Source: Paludibacterium paludis (GTDB taxonomy: Bacteria > Pseudomonadota > Gammaproteobacteria > Burkholderiales > Chromobacteriaceae). From it: DNA of 64,000 bases. The stretch spans positions 2,108,001 through 2,172,000 of the forward strand of contig NZ_CP069161.1 of assembly GCF_018802605.1 (NCBI RefSeq). Reading direction: 5' to 3'. Positions 35,901-45,091 of this stretch are shown piece by piece (within the stretch, counting starts at the first letter, position 1; every line of letters begins with the position of its first letter). The notes under the pieces were generated by a model. The model was not told where the DNA came from. It worked only from the letters and a program-made list of their open reading frames with translations, and made no database searches. The position numbers and the translations under genes are program-made.

Positions 35901-36795
35901 GCCGTTCGTAGATGCGGTAAATCTCGTCCGACCAGGCGAGTTGATCGGAGGCCAGATGCCAGCGCCAGTTGCCGATGCGCGCAACCCGTTGCGCCTCCTT
36001 TAGGTCTGAAGTGCTGCTTCGCAGGGCTTCTTCGGTCAGTTTTCGCTGGGAAATGGAGTCGACCACGGAAATAAAGTAGTCGGGGAGCCCGTCCTTCCAT
36101 ACCAGCGCCACGGTCATGCCGACCCAGATGATGGCGCCGTCTTTGCGACGGTAGCGTTTTTCCATTGTGTAGCTGTGTTTTTCGCCATCGAGCATCTGAC
36201 GGACGAAGGCTTCGTCGGCGGCCACATCGTCCGGATGGGTAATGGCCTGGAATGTGGTGCGCAACAGCTCGTCTTGCGGATAACCGACGAGTTGGCAAAA
36301 GTGGGGGTTGACGCGCAACCATCGGCCATCCGGCGCGACCAGCGCGATACCGATCGCCGCGTGCTCGAAGGTGGTTTGAAAGCGCTCCTCGCTTTGCTGC
36401 AATTGTCCCTGTATGCGGGACAGCGCTTCGAGCTGGCCGGATGCATGGCGACGGGCCCGGTGCAGCGCTTCGCTAAGCAGGCTGACCATGGCGCCATTGA
36501 CGATCAGCATTGCCCATTGCAGCGCATCGTGCACGGGAACGCCGGACCCTTTGCGTACCGCGGCCAAGGCCACCAGCGCGGCGGCCGCCATGCCGGAGAT
36601 CGCCGTCGCCACGATCCCGGGGCGCGCGCCACCTTGCAAGGCGCAAAGCAAAATGGGGAACATGAAGAGAATGAGCAAGGGATGATCGCCGAACGAGACC
36701 GGCAAGCTCAGTCTGACTCCCATCGCCAGCAACGGCAGCGCCACGGCCAGCGCGTACTGGACAGCGCGTTGCCTCAACCCGGTGTCACGCATCAT
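32902..36795 (-). CDS. membrane hybrid histidine kinase, four PAS domains, HisKA-HATPase-REC-Hpt
   Basis: The 1297-residue protein starts with four or so membrane helices of the DUF4118/MASE-like kind (about residues 5-115). Four PAS domains follow at about 130-250, 260-375, 415-540 and 545-670. The kinase core has FLANMSHEIRTPMNAILG (about 703) and GGTGLGLAITRR. A receiver starts at RILLVEDNNINRE (about 953; Asp in LILMDIRLP), and the C-terminal Hpt has LAHSLRSAAATLG (about 1150). ATGATG at 36795 has GGAGGA five bases upstream, inside the end of the preceding PAS gene. It is the last gene of a three-gene set with the PAS protein and the REC-HD-GYP protein, which it probably phosphorylates. 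Confidence 0.88.
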   Translation of the reverse strand: MMRDTGLRQRAVQYALAVALPLLAMGVRLSLPVSFGDHPLLILFMFPILLCALQGGARPGIVATAISGMAAAALVALAAVRKGSGVPVHDALQWAMLIVNGAMVSLLSEALHRARRHASGQLEALSRIQGQLQQSEERFQTTFEHAAIGIALVAPDGRWLRVNPHFCQLVGYPQDELLRTTFQAITHPDDVAADEAFVRQMLDGEKHSYTMEKRYRRKDGAIIWVGMTVALVWKDGLPDYFISVVDSISQRKLTEEALRSSTSDLKEAQRVARIGNWRWHLASDQLAWSDEIYRIYERPPDGPPVSYRELRGYHTREGWEKLSGAIEHCRRHGTPYECDVEILREDGSRRWVIARGEADRGDGGEILELHGTVQDITERKLAEQALHTGQATALEAQRQARLAALNLMEDAILAKARAEAINIALSDSEQRSRMAQEDAQAGIWDWEMDTATIHLSAPCSLLYGIEHTGTMSLAAWRERVHPADIGRLDASLAEHLRSRTPFEAEFRIERAGDIRWLAIKGRARFDADGRPRRFTGINQDVTERRRAQEQLKKLSLVVEQSPEGIVVTDVEGRIDYANEAFIRATGFLSEEIIGRNARCLQSGLTPQETYISLKEALERGQRWHGEFINRRKDGEVYHVFSTISPVWEADGTISHFVAVQEDVTEKKRMGEELDRYRYHLEEMVVERTNQLAQAHERAEAANHAKSAFLANMSHEIRTPMNAILGLTHLLKRDGATEAQKERLDKISSSAQHLLGIINDILDLSKIEAGRFELIKEDFSVAGLFAQVGALVADAAQAKGLTIAVDAGGVPPWLLGDVTRLRQALLNYAANAVKFTEEGGIALRARIVRRKGAALLIRFEVEDSGIGVTPEQRDRLFRAFEQADISTSRKYGGTGLGLAITRRLAELMGGEAGCEAATRRGSVFWFTAWLSATGKTGDEPGEPEAGESGLRGRFPGLRILLVEDNNINREVIIELLRDTGLTIDTAGDGQQAIAMAERYRYDLILMDIRLPVLDGLQTTQVLRSWPEWRERPILALSASAFPEDRKACADAGMNDFVAKPVKPEALLQALAKWLPAAVIHPDSASAGQTGAPPSLGDEALVMRLSGLPDIDTRQGLALFNGQSSRYAAFLRRFLADHGDDMAKLEDALASEDRKQAILLAHSLRSAAATLGILRISACATEMEERLSRGALPGDLAHCRTGIDGQFAALRRELDTEASAPTAALAIDMRELRRLFSRLDALLAQNDTAAISLLNGRAAALEAALGSRARRLIRLVQQFRFEAARQYLTALRGEDKPNS

Positions 36796-38974
36796 GCCGA
36801 TCCTCCGGGGGCGCGCAGGAGGCGGCATTCAGTTCGGCCTGCACATAAGGAAGGGGCAGACCGAGACGGCGGGACAGATCGTTCAGCTGCAATTTTAATT
36901 CGACCATGGCCAGCTCCCGGCCGATCATGGCCTGGTTGGTCCGGATCAATTCGGCATTGCTTTGCTGAAGCGCCGCGGCCTGGCTGGCCAGATCGCGTTC
37001 GGCATTCTTGCGCTCGGTGATGTCGAGAATCAGCCCGATAACGGCCGGATGCCCCTGGTAATCGGCTCGGTGTCCATAGATCTCCACTTCGATCGGACTC
37101 CCGTCTCGGCGCCTGCCGGTAAAGGCGAAGTGGAGGTCCTCGCACTCTTCTCTCAGGCAGCGCTCCATGTTGTCCGTGATGAGATTGCGCTCGGCCAGAC
37201 CGGCCAGTTTGCTCAACTCCGCCTCTTCCAGTAGTTCGTTCGGATCCTCATACCCGAAAATGCGGGCGAAACCCGGATTCGCGTAACACAAGCGCCCGTT
37301 CTGCACGATATAAATGCCCGCGAGCGATTGCTCGACCAGCGCCCGGAAGCGTCCCTCGCTTTCGCGAAGCACGCTCTCGGCTTTTTTTCTTTCGGTGATG
37401 TCTCGCGAGATGCCGAAAAGACCTATGGTGTTTCCGTTGTCATCCCGGAGCGGGCCTTTGGTCGCAAGAAAGATCCGTTCGCCATCCGGCAGGCTCAGGC
37501 ACTCCTCGCGGGTTCGTATCGCATTTTCCGCGATGGCCTGACGCCCCAATTCCATCAACATGGATGCCTGATGCTCCGGAAAAATCGCGCGATCGTCTTT
37601 TCCCAGCACATTTTCGGCTGGCTGCCCGACAAACCGGCTCGCCGCCCGGTTGAAGAGCAGATAGCGGCCCTCCAGATCCTTGGCGAAGATCGCATCTTCC
37701 GAGCTGTCCGCGATTTCGCCGATCAGTTGCATGGCGTGCAGGCGCTCCTCCTGGGAGCGACTGGTCTGCCCTGCCAGAAACAAAAGCTCGCGCTGGCGCA
37801 GCAGCGCGATGATGAACATGGCGAGCAACCCGGCAAGACCGACCCAGACTCCATCGGTCAACGCCTCCGCGTACATTTCCGGAACATCCATCTTGGCGAC
37901 GAGATACCAGTCGGTTCCGTTGACATTGCGAATCACGCCGATGACCGAATGTCCGCGGTAGTCGCTTCCCGTGACGGGTTCTCCCGGGTGCGCTTCGCCG
38001 CGCAACAGCCTGGCGGCAAGCAACGTGGGGGAATTCACCGGCAAGCGCAACGAACTCCAGGTGGTGTCGAGGTGACGGGGCTTGTTGAGAAATACCACTT
38101 GCCCGCCTTCCTCGCGGAACAACAACGCTTCGCCGGAGCGGCTCGGCACGGGCCAGTTGCTCAGCGTGGTCTGCAGCCAGAGCGTGGAATCGGTGGACAG
38201 CACGACCACGGGCCGCGGGCCGCCTCCGGTTTCCAGCGGCGCCAGAAAATCCAGGCCGGCAGCCCCGTTGTCCAGGGGGTATGGGCCAAAGTGTTCAGAC
38301 AAGGGGCGGGGCGCCTCCGCCAGGCGGCGGATGAACGCTTGCCGCGCCGGCAGCGCAGGGCAGCGTTGCGCCGGCGATGACCACAGACACTCCCCGGACG
38401 GCGAGTGCAGACTGATGGTTCGGTAGCCGCGCAATGTCCTGAGAACGTCGAGCGAGGCAAAGAGCCGTTGGGCGGCCTGCCTGTCGCCACTTTGCTTCCA
38501 GCGACGGTACAGGTCGGCGTAACGCAAGTCGCGGCGCACCAGCTCGGCGTCGCCGCGGCGCTCGCCCAGCCAGTCGGAAATCTCCCTGCTCTTGCTGTAC
38601 GAGATGGCCTTGAGGCGATCGGCGATTTTTTCCTGATCGCGGGATACGGTCAGGCCCAGACCGGCGGCGGTCAGTACGAGCGCGATCAGGCTCAGTCCCG
38701 CATAAACTCTGGACGGGCGGTACTCCAACCGGATTTTCCGCTCGGCCTCGGTTTCCTCCCGGGTCAGCTTTGTCAGCATGCCATACAGCAGCAGCGCCGT
38801 GACGGCGATAAAGGCCCATCCCTTGAAGGTGCTGGCCAGTATCAGCTCGGAAGGAGTGGGAAAAATCCATTCGATAACCTTGTCGGACAGCAGGATCCAG
38901 ATCGCGGCCACCGAGGCATAAATCAGGACGACGAACAGTAGCGTGCCGCGGGTGAGATGCTGGCGTGGAGGCAT
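36785..38974 (-). CDS. membrane PAS sensor protein without a recognisable output domain
   Basis: The 729-residue protein has three N-terminal membrane helices (about residues 11-33, 50-70 and 87-110), a large Cache-like periplasmic region (about 112-370) and a further helix (372-392). Two PAS domains follow (about 415-535 and 540-670), each ending in DITERK. The last 60 residues form a signalling helix (NAELIRTNQAMIGRELAMVE) and then simply stop, with no kinase, GGDEF or EAL domain. The following gene, a hybrid kinase, starts 11 bases inside its end. It therefore looks like a detached sensor that passes its signal to the kinase by protein contact. Confidence 0.85.
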   Translation of the reverse strand: MPPRQHLTRGTLLFVVLIYASVAAIWILLSDKVIEWIFPTPSELILASTFKGWAFIAVTALLLYGMLTKLTREETEAERKIRLEYRPSRVYAGLSLIALVLTAAGLGLTVSRDQEKIADRLKAISYSKSREISDWLGERRGDAELVRRDLRYADLYRRWKQSGDRQAAQRLFASLDVLRTLRGYRTISLHSPSGECLWSSPAQRCPALPARQAFIRRLAEAPRPLSEHFGPYPLDNGAAGLDFLAPLETGGGPRPVVVLSTDSTLWLQTTLSNWPVPSRSGEALLFREEGGQVVFLNKPRHLDTTWSSLRLPVNSPTLLAARLLRGEAHPGEPVTGSDYRGHSVIGVIRNVNGTDWYLVAKMDVPEMYAEALTDGVWVGLAGLLAMFIIALLRQRELLFLAGQTSRSQEERLHAMQLIGEIADSSEDAIFAKDLEGRYLLFNRAASRFVGQPAENVLGKDDRAIFPEHQASMLMELGRQAIAENAIRTREECLSLPDGERIFLATKGPLRDDNGNTIGLFGISRDITERKKAESVLRESEGRFRALVEQSLAGIYIVQNGRLCYANPGFARIFGYEDPNELLEEAELSKLAGLAERNLITDNMERCLREECEDLHFAFTGRRRDGSPIEVEIYGHRADYQGHPAVIGLILDITERKNAERDLASQAAALQQSNAELIRTNQAMIGRELAMVELKLQLNDLSRRLGLPLPYVQAELNAASCAPPEDRHDA

Positions 38975-38995
38975 GGGCCGGTTCTCCCCGATCAG

Positions 38996-40087
38996 TCAGT
39001 GATCGTCCTGATATCGCCGGGCAATGTCGACGAAGCGGACGAAATGCTCGAGGAATGCATCGACAACATCGGGGTCGAAGTGAGTGCCCCTGCCCTTTTC
39101 GATGATGTCGCGCGCCTGTTCGAAGGTCATGGCGCGCTTGTAGACCCGCCGGCAGATGAGCGCATCGAACACATCCGCCAACGCCATCAGGCGCGCGGAG
39201 ACGGGGATCGCATCCCCGCCGAGGCGGTCCGGGTAGCCCGTTCCGTCCCAGCGCTCGTGGTGCCAGTGGGCGATTTCCTTGGCGAGCGCGAGAAACTCGA
39301 CCGGGCGTTCGATGTCCTTTTCGGCCTCCTCGATGGCGTCGCTGCCCAGCTTGGCGTGCGTTTGCATGATGGCCCATTCTTCTTGGGTCAGCGGTCCTGG
39401 TTTCAGGAGGATGTGGTCGGGAATTCCGACCTTGCCGATGTCGTGCAGCGGAGCCGAGCGACTCAGCAGGGCGATGTAGTGCGGCGACAGCGTGGCGGAA
39501 AAACGGGGGTGCGATTGCAAGAGACCGGCCAGCAAGTGGACATAGGCCTGGGTGCGCAGGATGTGATTGCCGGTTTCCGGATCGCGGATTTCGGCCAGAT
39601 GCGCCAGCGCCCGGATGCCAAGTTGCTGGATCAGATCGTTTTCCGCCATGCGCCGGGCGACTTCGTTCTCCAGAATTCCGTTTTGGTCTTTCAGCCAGCG
39701 GCGGGCCTGACGGGCTTCGAGCTGGGTGCGGATGCGCGCCATCACGACGGCCGGCTTGATCGGTTTGACGATATAGTCGGCCGCGCCCATGGCCAGTCCC
39801 TGCTCTTCGTTCTCCGCATCGGCCAGCGCGGTGAGCAGCATGACCGGAATGTCGCGGGTGTCCTCCCGGCTTCGCAATGCCCGCAGTGTCGTGTATCCGT
39901 CCATGTCCGGCATCATGACATCGAGCAGTATGAGCTCGGGCGGGGTCGGCGACGCAGCGATTTCCAGACACCTGGCGCCGCTCTGGGCGGCCAGCACGCG
40001 GTATTGAGGGCTGAGAAGCTCCATGAGAATACCCAGGTTTTCAGGGGCATCATCCACAATCAGGATGGTGGCGGGGGTATCCGGCAT
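38996..40087 (-). CDS. REC-HD-GYP response regulator, predicted c-di-GMP phosphodiesterase
   Basis: The 363-residue protein has a receiver (ILIVDDAPENLGILMELLS, Asp in LILLDVMMP, about residues 5-125) and a complete HD-GYP domain (about 165-355) with LHDIGKVGIPDHILLKPG, HHERWDGTGYP and ALADVFDALICRR. All metal-binding residues are intact, unlike the degenerate HD-GYP protein at 1956-3074. GAGG eight bases before the ATG supports the start. It is the first gene of the set with the PAS sensor (21 bases away) and hybrid kinase. It gives a second phosphodiesterase output within 20 kb. Confidence 0.93.
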   Translation of the reverse strand: MPDTPATILIVDDAPENLGILMELLSPQYRVLAAQSGARCLEIAASPTPPELILLDVMMPDMDGYTTLRALRSREDTRDIPVMLLTALADAENEEQGLAMGAADYIVKPIKPAVVMARIRTQLEARQARRWLKDQNGILENEVARRMAENDLIQQLGIRALAHLAEIRDPETGNHILRTQAYVHLLAGLLQSHPRFSATLSPHYIALLSRSAPLHDIGKVGIPDHILLKPGPLTQEEWAIMQTHAKLGSDAIEEAEKDIERPVEFLALAKEIAHWHHERWDGTGYPDRLGGDAIPVSARLMALADVFDALICRRVYKRAMTFEQARDIIEKGRGTHFDPDVVDAFLEHFVRFVDIARRYQDDH

Positions 40088-40257
40088 CGAAGGGCCTCGT
40101 CGGTCTTTTATCTATTGAGTATAGAGTCGATGCGGATTTTTGTCGGGTTGGCTGTGTGCAGTCGAGAATCCGATGGAGTGCGATTCGCGTTCGCGATGGC
40201 TCGCGAGACGGGCCGGACGGCGCCAGGAAGGCGCCGCCCCAGGGAATGGACAGGAGG

Positions 40258-41634
40258 TTACGAGCCGGATGCCGCCGCGGCTTCCTTGGCTTGCCCCTTG
40301 CTGCGGTAGCCGATCCACAGCGCCAGCAGCCATGCGGGGAGAACATACACGGAAACGGCCGCGCCCGGGGTGATCAGCAGAATCAGCAGGATCATCGCCA
40401 TGAACGCCAGACACAGCCAGTTGGATGCCGGGAACCAGAGCGACCGGAATACCAGTGTCTCGCCGGTGCGCGCCTTGGCCTGCCGGAATTTCAGGTGGGT
40501 CAGACTGATCATCGCCCAGTTGGTGACCAGCGCGGACACCACCAGCGACATCAGGATGCCGAGCGCCTGCCCAGGCAAGACGTAATTCAGGATCACACAG
40601 GCGAACGTCGCCGCACCGGAAAACAGGGTCGCCGTCACCGGCACGCCGCGGCGATCCACCCTCATCAGGGCGCGAGGCGCGTTGCCCTGGATGGCGAGGC
40701 CGTACAGCATGCGGCTATTGGCGTAGACACTGCTGTTGTAGACGGACAGCGCCGCGGACAACACCACGAAATTCAGCAGGTTGGCGGTCAGGCCGGAACC
40801 GATCTGCTCGAAAATCATCACGAAGGGGCTGCCGCCATCGGCGACCTTGCTCCACGGATACAGTGACAACAGCACCGTCAGGGAGCCGATGTAGAAGATC
40901 AGGATGCGGTAAATGACCTGATTGACTGCCTTGGGGATGGTTTTTTGCGGGTTGTCAGCCTCCGCCGCGGTCAGGCCGATGAGCTCCAGTCCCCCGAACG
41001 AAAACATGATCACGGCAAGCATCATGAAAAGCCCGCTCGCCCCATGCGGAAAGAACCCGCCGTCCTGCCACAGGTTGGCGATGGTCGCTTGCGGTCCTCC
41101 CGTGCCGGAAATCAGCAGGTAGCCGCCGAACAGGATCATGGCGATCACGGCGACCACCTTGATCAGGGCGAACCAGAACTCCGCTTCGCCGTAAACCTTG
41201 ACGTTGGCGAGGTTGATGGCGTTGATGGCAAGGAAGAACACCAGTGCCGAACTCCAGGTCGGGATCGTCGGCCACCAGAATTGAATGTAGGTGCCGACCG
41301 CCGTCAGCTCCGCCATGCTGACAAGCACATACAGCACCCAATAGTTCCAGCCGGACAGAAAGCCGGCGAAATCGCCCCAGTAACGATAGGCGAAGTGGCT
41401 GAACGATCCGGCCACCGGCTCCTGCGCCACCATCTCGCCCAGTTGGCGCATGATCAGAAATGCGATGAGCCCGGCTATCGCGTAGCCCAGGATCATGGAA
41501 GGTCCCGCTGCCTTCAGGACGCTGGCGGACCCCAGGAATAACCCGGTCCCCACCGCGCCTCCCAGGGCAATCAATTGTATGTGGCGGTTTTTCAGGCCTC
41601 GCTTGAGCCCGTCCTCAGAAGAAACAGTTGCCAC
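40258..41634 (-). CDS. APC-superfamily amino-acid permease, AroP/PheP-like
   Basis: The 458-residue protein has about twelve membrane helices and the family opening GLKNRHIQLIALGGAVGTGLFLGSA, then GEMVAQEPVAGSFSHFAYRYWG and FSFGGLELIGLTAAEADNP. These are typical of proton-coupled amino-acid importers of the AroP/PheP/ProY group; aromatic amino acids are plausible substrates, but the exact one cannot be fixed. Translation starts at a GTG (41634) with GGAGC six bases upstream. A CATGTATG/CATACATG inverted repeat lies just upstream. A GC-rich hairpin lies between the gene end and the HD-GYP gene (40218-40236). Confidence 0.88.
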   Translation of the reverse strand: MATVSSEDGLKRGLKNRHIQLIALGGAVGTGLFLGSASVLKAAGPSMILGYAIAGLIAFLIMRQLGEMVAQEPVAGSFSHFAYRYWGDFAGFLSGWNYWVLYVLVSMAELTAVGTYIQFWWPTIPTWSSALVFFLAINAINLANVKVYGEAEFWFALIKVVAVIAMILFGGYLLISGTGGPQATIANLWQDGGFFPHGASGLFMMLAVIMFSFGGLELIGLTAAEADNPQKTIPKAVNQVIYRILIFYIGSLTVLLSLYPWSKVADGGSPFVMIFEQIGSGLTANLLNFVVLSAALSVYNSSVYANSRMLYGLAIQGNAPRALMRVDRRGVPVTATLFSGAATFACVILNYVLPGQALGILMSLVVSALVTNWAMISLTHLKFRQAKARTGETLVFRSLWFPASNWLCLAFMAMILLILLITPGAAVSVYVLPAWLLALWIGYRSKGQAKEAAAASGS

Positions 41635-41650
41635 TCGATAGCTCCAATGT

Positions 41651-41698
41651 CATGTATGTGATGTGAAAAATTATTAGTAGTGCCAGTTACCATACATG
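41651..41698. promoter_or_regulatory. spaced inverted repeat in the permease promoter
   Basis: CATGTATG at 41651-41658 is mirrored by CATACATG at 41691-41698 around a 32-base AT-rich centre. The position directly upstream of the GTG start of the permease suggests paired operator half-sites or a leader structure. The regulator is unknown. Confidence 0.4.
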
Positions 41699-41728
41699 AA
41701 TTGAGGTTGCGCCGAAAAGCCCCTGTTT

Positions 41729-42628
41729 TTATCGGGAAGGTCGTTCTCCGAATGTTTCTGCGACGAGGCGGGCGGCCGACGCCACAATATCATTGCGCCA
41801 TGGCGCCGCTTTCTGAGGTTGCGTAAAGTAAATCGCCATGACTATCGGCGCACGGACAGGCGGCCAGGCGACGCCAATGGCGTTGGTCGTGCCGTAGTAA
41901 CCCGAACCGGTCCGGTCCGCCACGCGCCACGTGGGCGGAACACCGGCGCGGATGCGCGCGCCGCCGGTCGTGCTGGCCTGCATGCTGTCGCGCAACCGTC
42001 CCCGCTGAACGTTACCCAGAGCGTCGCCCAGCAACAGCTTTCGCATGCTGATCGCCATGGCCTCGGGGGTTGTGGTATCCCGCTCGTCGCCGGGAATCGC
42101 CGAGTTCATTTCCGGCTCCCAGCGGTCCAGATGGAATGCCGTATCGTCGAGGGATCGGGCATAAGCCGTCACGGCGGCCGTCCCTCCCAAGTGTTTCATG
42201 ATCAGGTTGGTGGCCGTATTGTCCCCCTGGCCGAGCATCGCTTCCAGTAATGCGTCGATACGCATCTTTTCGCCGAGGTGATTTTGTGTGACCGGAGAGT
42301 GAGGAGCCAGATCGTTGGAGCGCAGTTCAATCTGTCGATCAAGCAGCCCCGGCTCGGATGCTGAACGGGCGAGGAGCGCCGCCGCGAGCATGGCCTTGAA
42401 TGTGCTGCACATGGGGAAACGCTCCCGGGCTCGGTAGGCGATCACGGCGCCGCTCCCGGTGTCGATCGCCATGACGCCGAGCCGCCCCCCCGCCTCCTTT
42501 TCAAGGTGAGCCAGGCCCAATTGAGCGGTTTCGCCACCGGGCGAGGCAAACAGCGTTCCGCCAGCCGCGATGAGGGGGCTGACGGCGATGGCGCGCAATA
42601 ATTGGCGGCGGGACAGATTGGAGTTCAT
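41729..42628 (-). CDS. class A beta-lactamase with GDN in place of SDN
   Basis: The 299-residue protein has a possible twin-arginine-type signal (SRRQLLRAIAVSPLIAAGG). Active-site motifs are STFK (CSTFK, Ser75, preceded by Cys as in several class A enzymes), the Omega-loop RWEPEMNSAIPGDERDTT with general-base Glu171, and RTGSG (239-243) in place of the common KTG. The SDN motif aligns at QGDN: the Ser equivalent to Ambler 130, normally a proton shuttle, is Gly135. In TEM and SHV enzymes S130G lowers activity and confers inhibitor resistance, so activity here is uncertain. AGGA upstream of 42628 fixes the start; the longer frame to 42805 has no signal-like N-terminus. Confidence 0.88.
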   Translation of the reverse strand: MNSNLSRRQLLRAIAVSPLIAAGGTLFASPGGETAQLGLAHLEKEAGGRLGVMAIDTGSGAVIAYRARERFPMCSTFKAMLAAALLARSASEPGLLDRQIELRSNDLAPHSPVTQNHLGEKMRIDALLEAMLGQGDNTATNLIMKHLGGTAAVTAYARSLDDTAFHLDRWEPEMNSAIPGDERDTTTPEAMAISMRKLLLGDALGNVQRGRLRDSMQASTTGGARIRAGVPPTWRVADRTGSGYYGTTNAIGVAWPPVRAPIVMAIYFTQPQKAAPWRNDIVASAARLVAETFGERPSR

Positions 42629-42932
42629 GCCATCCTTTCCTGAATGAGTCAGATCGCCGCGGCGACGGAAGAGTGCGTTGCGAGGGGTGGAAGCGAACTG
42701 TAACGATGCGTGCAAGGGCGGGCAAGCGTCGATGATCCGCATCGGAAAATACGCTGGAATATTGGCGTGTTTTCTTGTGTTTGGCCGACAGCGCCATGCC
42801 GCCAATTGATGTTATCCAGAAGCGGCGCTCCGATGCCGGCCATGATGGCCGTTTTGGGCGGGCATTTGAACTGACTGGAAGCTCAGGCCGCGACGGCCCG
42901 GCGCGGAACCATGCATCGGCGCAGCATTCGCC
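42629..42932. other. intergenic region between the beta-lactamase and chemoreceptor genes
   Basis: Both neighbours are on the minus strand, so this 304-base interval should hold the beta-lactamase promoter and the end of the chemoreceptor transcript. The only structure noticed is a short hairpin, CGGCCA/TGGCCG at 42837-42851, followed by TTTT on the plus strand. No AmpR/BlaI-type regulator gene is adjacent, and no convincing open frame is present. Confidence 0.5.
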
Positions 42933-44927
42933 TCACACGGTAAACCGCCCCGCCAGCGCCCCCAGGTCGCGCGACATATCCTGCAAATGGTCGGCGGTTC
43001 TGGCGCTGGCCTTGACCGTCTGAGCGTTTTCTTCCGCCATTTGCGCCACGCTCTCGACATTCTGGGCCAGAGTCTGGCTGGTGGTGCTCTGCTCTTTCAG
43101 GGACAGCGCGATCAGATTGACCCGCGACAGCACCTCATCGATGCCTGCGGCGATCGAGCCGATGCTGTCCCCGGCCTGAAGGGCATGCTCCCGGCCGTTT
43201 TCGATGGTTTGCATGCCCGTGGCCATGTTGTCGGACGCCTTGCGGACGGTCTCCTGGATTTCCGTGACGATGGCGCTGATTTCCGTTGTGGAACGCGCTG
43301 TCCGCTCGGCCAGTTTTCTGACCTCGTCGGCCACGACGGCAAAGCCCCTGCCCTGTTCGCCGGCGCGCGCCGCCTCGATGGCCGCATTCAACGCCAGCAG
43401 ATTGGTCTGGTCGGCGACATCGCGGATCACATCGACAATCGTCGCGATCGATGCGGATTGCCGCCCCAGGGAAGCGATGGTTTCCGAAACCGATGAAATA
43501 TCCCTGACAATGCTGGCCATGCTCTCGGACGCCTTGGCGACGACGGCATGACCTTCCGATGCTTTTTCGACGGCGGCATGCGCCAGCAGATCGGCATGCA
43601 TCGACTCTTCGGCACTGACGGACAGGCTGGTGCTCAGCTCCTGAACGGCCGAAGCCATACTGGCCGCGGCCTCGCTTTGCAATGTACTGCTCCCGGTGAT
43701 CTGCTTCACGCTATCGGTCAATTGCTGCGAAGCATGATCCATCGCCTGTGACGTACTGATCAGTTGCACCACGGTGTCATGCAGCTGATCGCGCATGGTC
43801 CGGATCGACGACAAAAAACTGGTCGTGTCGTGCGCGCGCAAGCGGATGTCGGTGTCCAGGCGCCGCGCCGCCAGTTGTTCGACGATTCGCTGCACATAGA
43901 ATGGCTCGCCGCCCAACTGCAGCGTGATGGAGAGATAGAGTTGATGAAACAGAAATCCCGCCAGCAGCATGGAGGCAAGACCGATGCCCATATAGAGATT
44001 TCGCTGCCCCTGCATGCGCACGATCCTTGCGGCCAGCAGCGAATCGAGTTTCTTGAGCGTCAGTGCCGCGAGTTCGCTGCCGGACTGAAGCGCCCGTGAC
44101 GCCTGTTCAGCACCGCCGTTGGCGGTTTTTCCGGCCAGCACGGCATCCATGCCTTGCGTCTGACTGAGCATGATCCCCGCAAAATGGCTCAGCGCCGGGG
44201 CAAGATCCCCCTGCAAGGCCGGATTGTAGGCTTGTGCTTTGGCCAGGTCGCTGCGCAGGCCTTCGATCCCTCGGGAGAGCAATAGCCTCAGCTCGATCAG
44301 TCTGTCCCTTTCATCCTGGTCGAGCGTTCGGCCTTGTCCGGCCTTGGCCATCAAGGCTTGCGCCTCGCCCTGATTGTTCATCAGGTCGGGCAGTTTGACG
44401 GTCGCCGCGTCCATCAGATAGAACGTGTCGATATCTGGATCCAGAGTCAGGTTGGATGCATCGCTGACAACGCCGATCAAGGTCGACAGACGGTCCGCGA
44501 CGGCATCGAAGCGTTTCATGAGTGTTTTGGCGTCACCCGGCCCCGTCAGGGTCTGACGGCTGGCGGAAAGGTCTTCCCAGGCTCTGGCGGTGCCAAGTTC
44601 CGCTCCCATCGCGTCGTTGACGTTTTTGAGCGTTTCCCACTGCTTGCCCAGGCTCGCGCCGGGCGTGGCCGATCCACCTTGCGCGGAGCTCGCCGCGGCC
44701 CGCCCCGCCGCATCCTCGGCGATTCCAAGTTCTTTTAGCGTGTCGATAAGCGGTGATAGATAAACAACCCCTTGCCGTTCTTTGAGCGCGAAATCGACCG
44801 AGTCCTGGTTGGTTCGGTAAAGGCCGTACACCATGTATCCCAAGGCGATGGCGAAAACAGCCCCGATCAGGGCGAAGCGGCTCGGATAACTCATGCGCTG
44901 CATGAGTCGGACGACCGGTGTCGACAT
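42933..44927 (-). CDS. methyl-accepting chemotaxis protein
   Basis: The 664-residue receptor has a first membrane helix (about residues 18-38), a periplasmic helical region of about 270 residues (with [21 protein letters not shown]), a second helix ([20 protein letters not shown]), a HAMP-like linker and a long cytoplasmic coiled coil. The hairpin tip is [25 protein letters not shown] eight bases before 44927 selects this start; the frame to 45119 is not signal-like. It is an orphan receptor away from any main chemotaxis cluster. A duplicated 11-bp element lies about 165-205 bases upstream. The ligand is unknown. Confidence 0.9.
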   Translation of the reverse strand: MSTPVVRLMQRMSYPSRFALIGAVFAIALGYMVYGLYRTNQDSVDFALKERQGVVYLSPLIDTLKELGIAEDAAGRAAASSAQGGSATPGASLGKQWETLKNVNDAMGAELGTARAWEDLSASRQTLTGPGDAKTLMKRFDAVADRLSTLIGVVSDASNLTLDPDIDTFYLMDAATVKLPDLMNNQGEAQALMAKAGQGRTLDQDERDRLIELRLLLSRGIEGLRSDLAKAQAYNPALQGDLAPALSHFAGIMLSQTQGMDAVLAGKTANGGAEQASRALQSGSELAALTLKKLDSLLAARIVRMQGQRNLYMGIGLASMLLAGFLFHQLYLSITLQLGGEPFYVQRIVEQLAARRLDTDIRLRAHDTTSFLSSIRTMRDQLHDTVVQLISTSQAMDHASQQLTDSVKQITGSSTLQSEAAASMASAVQELSTSLSVSAEESMHADLLAHAAVEKASEGHAVVAKASESMASIVRDISSVSETIASLGRQSASIATIVDVIRDVADQTNLLALNAAIEAARAGEQGRGFAVVADEVRKLAERTARSTTEISAIVTEIQETVRKASDNMATGMQTIENGREHALQAGDSIGSIAAGIDEVLSRVNLIALSLKEQSTTSQTLAQNVESVAQMAEENAQTVKASARTADHLQDMSRDLGALAGRFTV

Positions 44928-45091
44928 GATGAAACTCCTGTTCGACTCGAAACGACTGCCTTTGACGAAATCAGACCACACGACGCCGCCCCCGGGGAAT
45001 TCGGCGCGTCCCGGCACTCGCGGCCGCGGAGCCGCCGGCTTGATTTGTGTGGTTATTGATACCGGCGGTATTGATGGTGGCTGAATTAAGG

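Noticed and set aside
40218..40236. CGGCGCC/GGCGCCG hairpin after the permease gene as an intrinsic terminator
   Set aside because: There is no T-run on either strand, so it is at most a transcript-end structure.
42837..42855. Small plus-strand terminator-like hairpin
   Set aside because: The stem is only six base pairs with four T, and no plus-strand gene precedes it.
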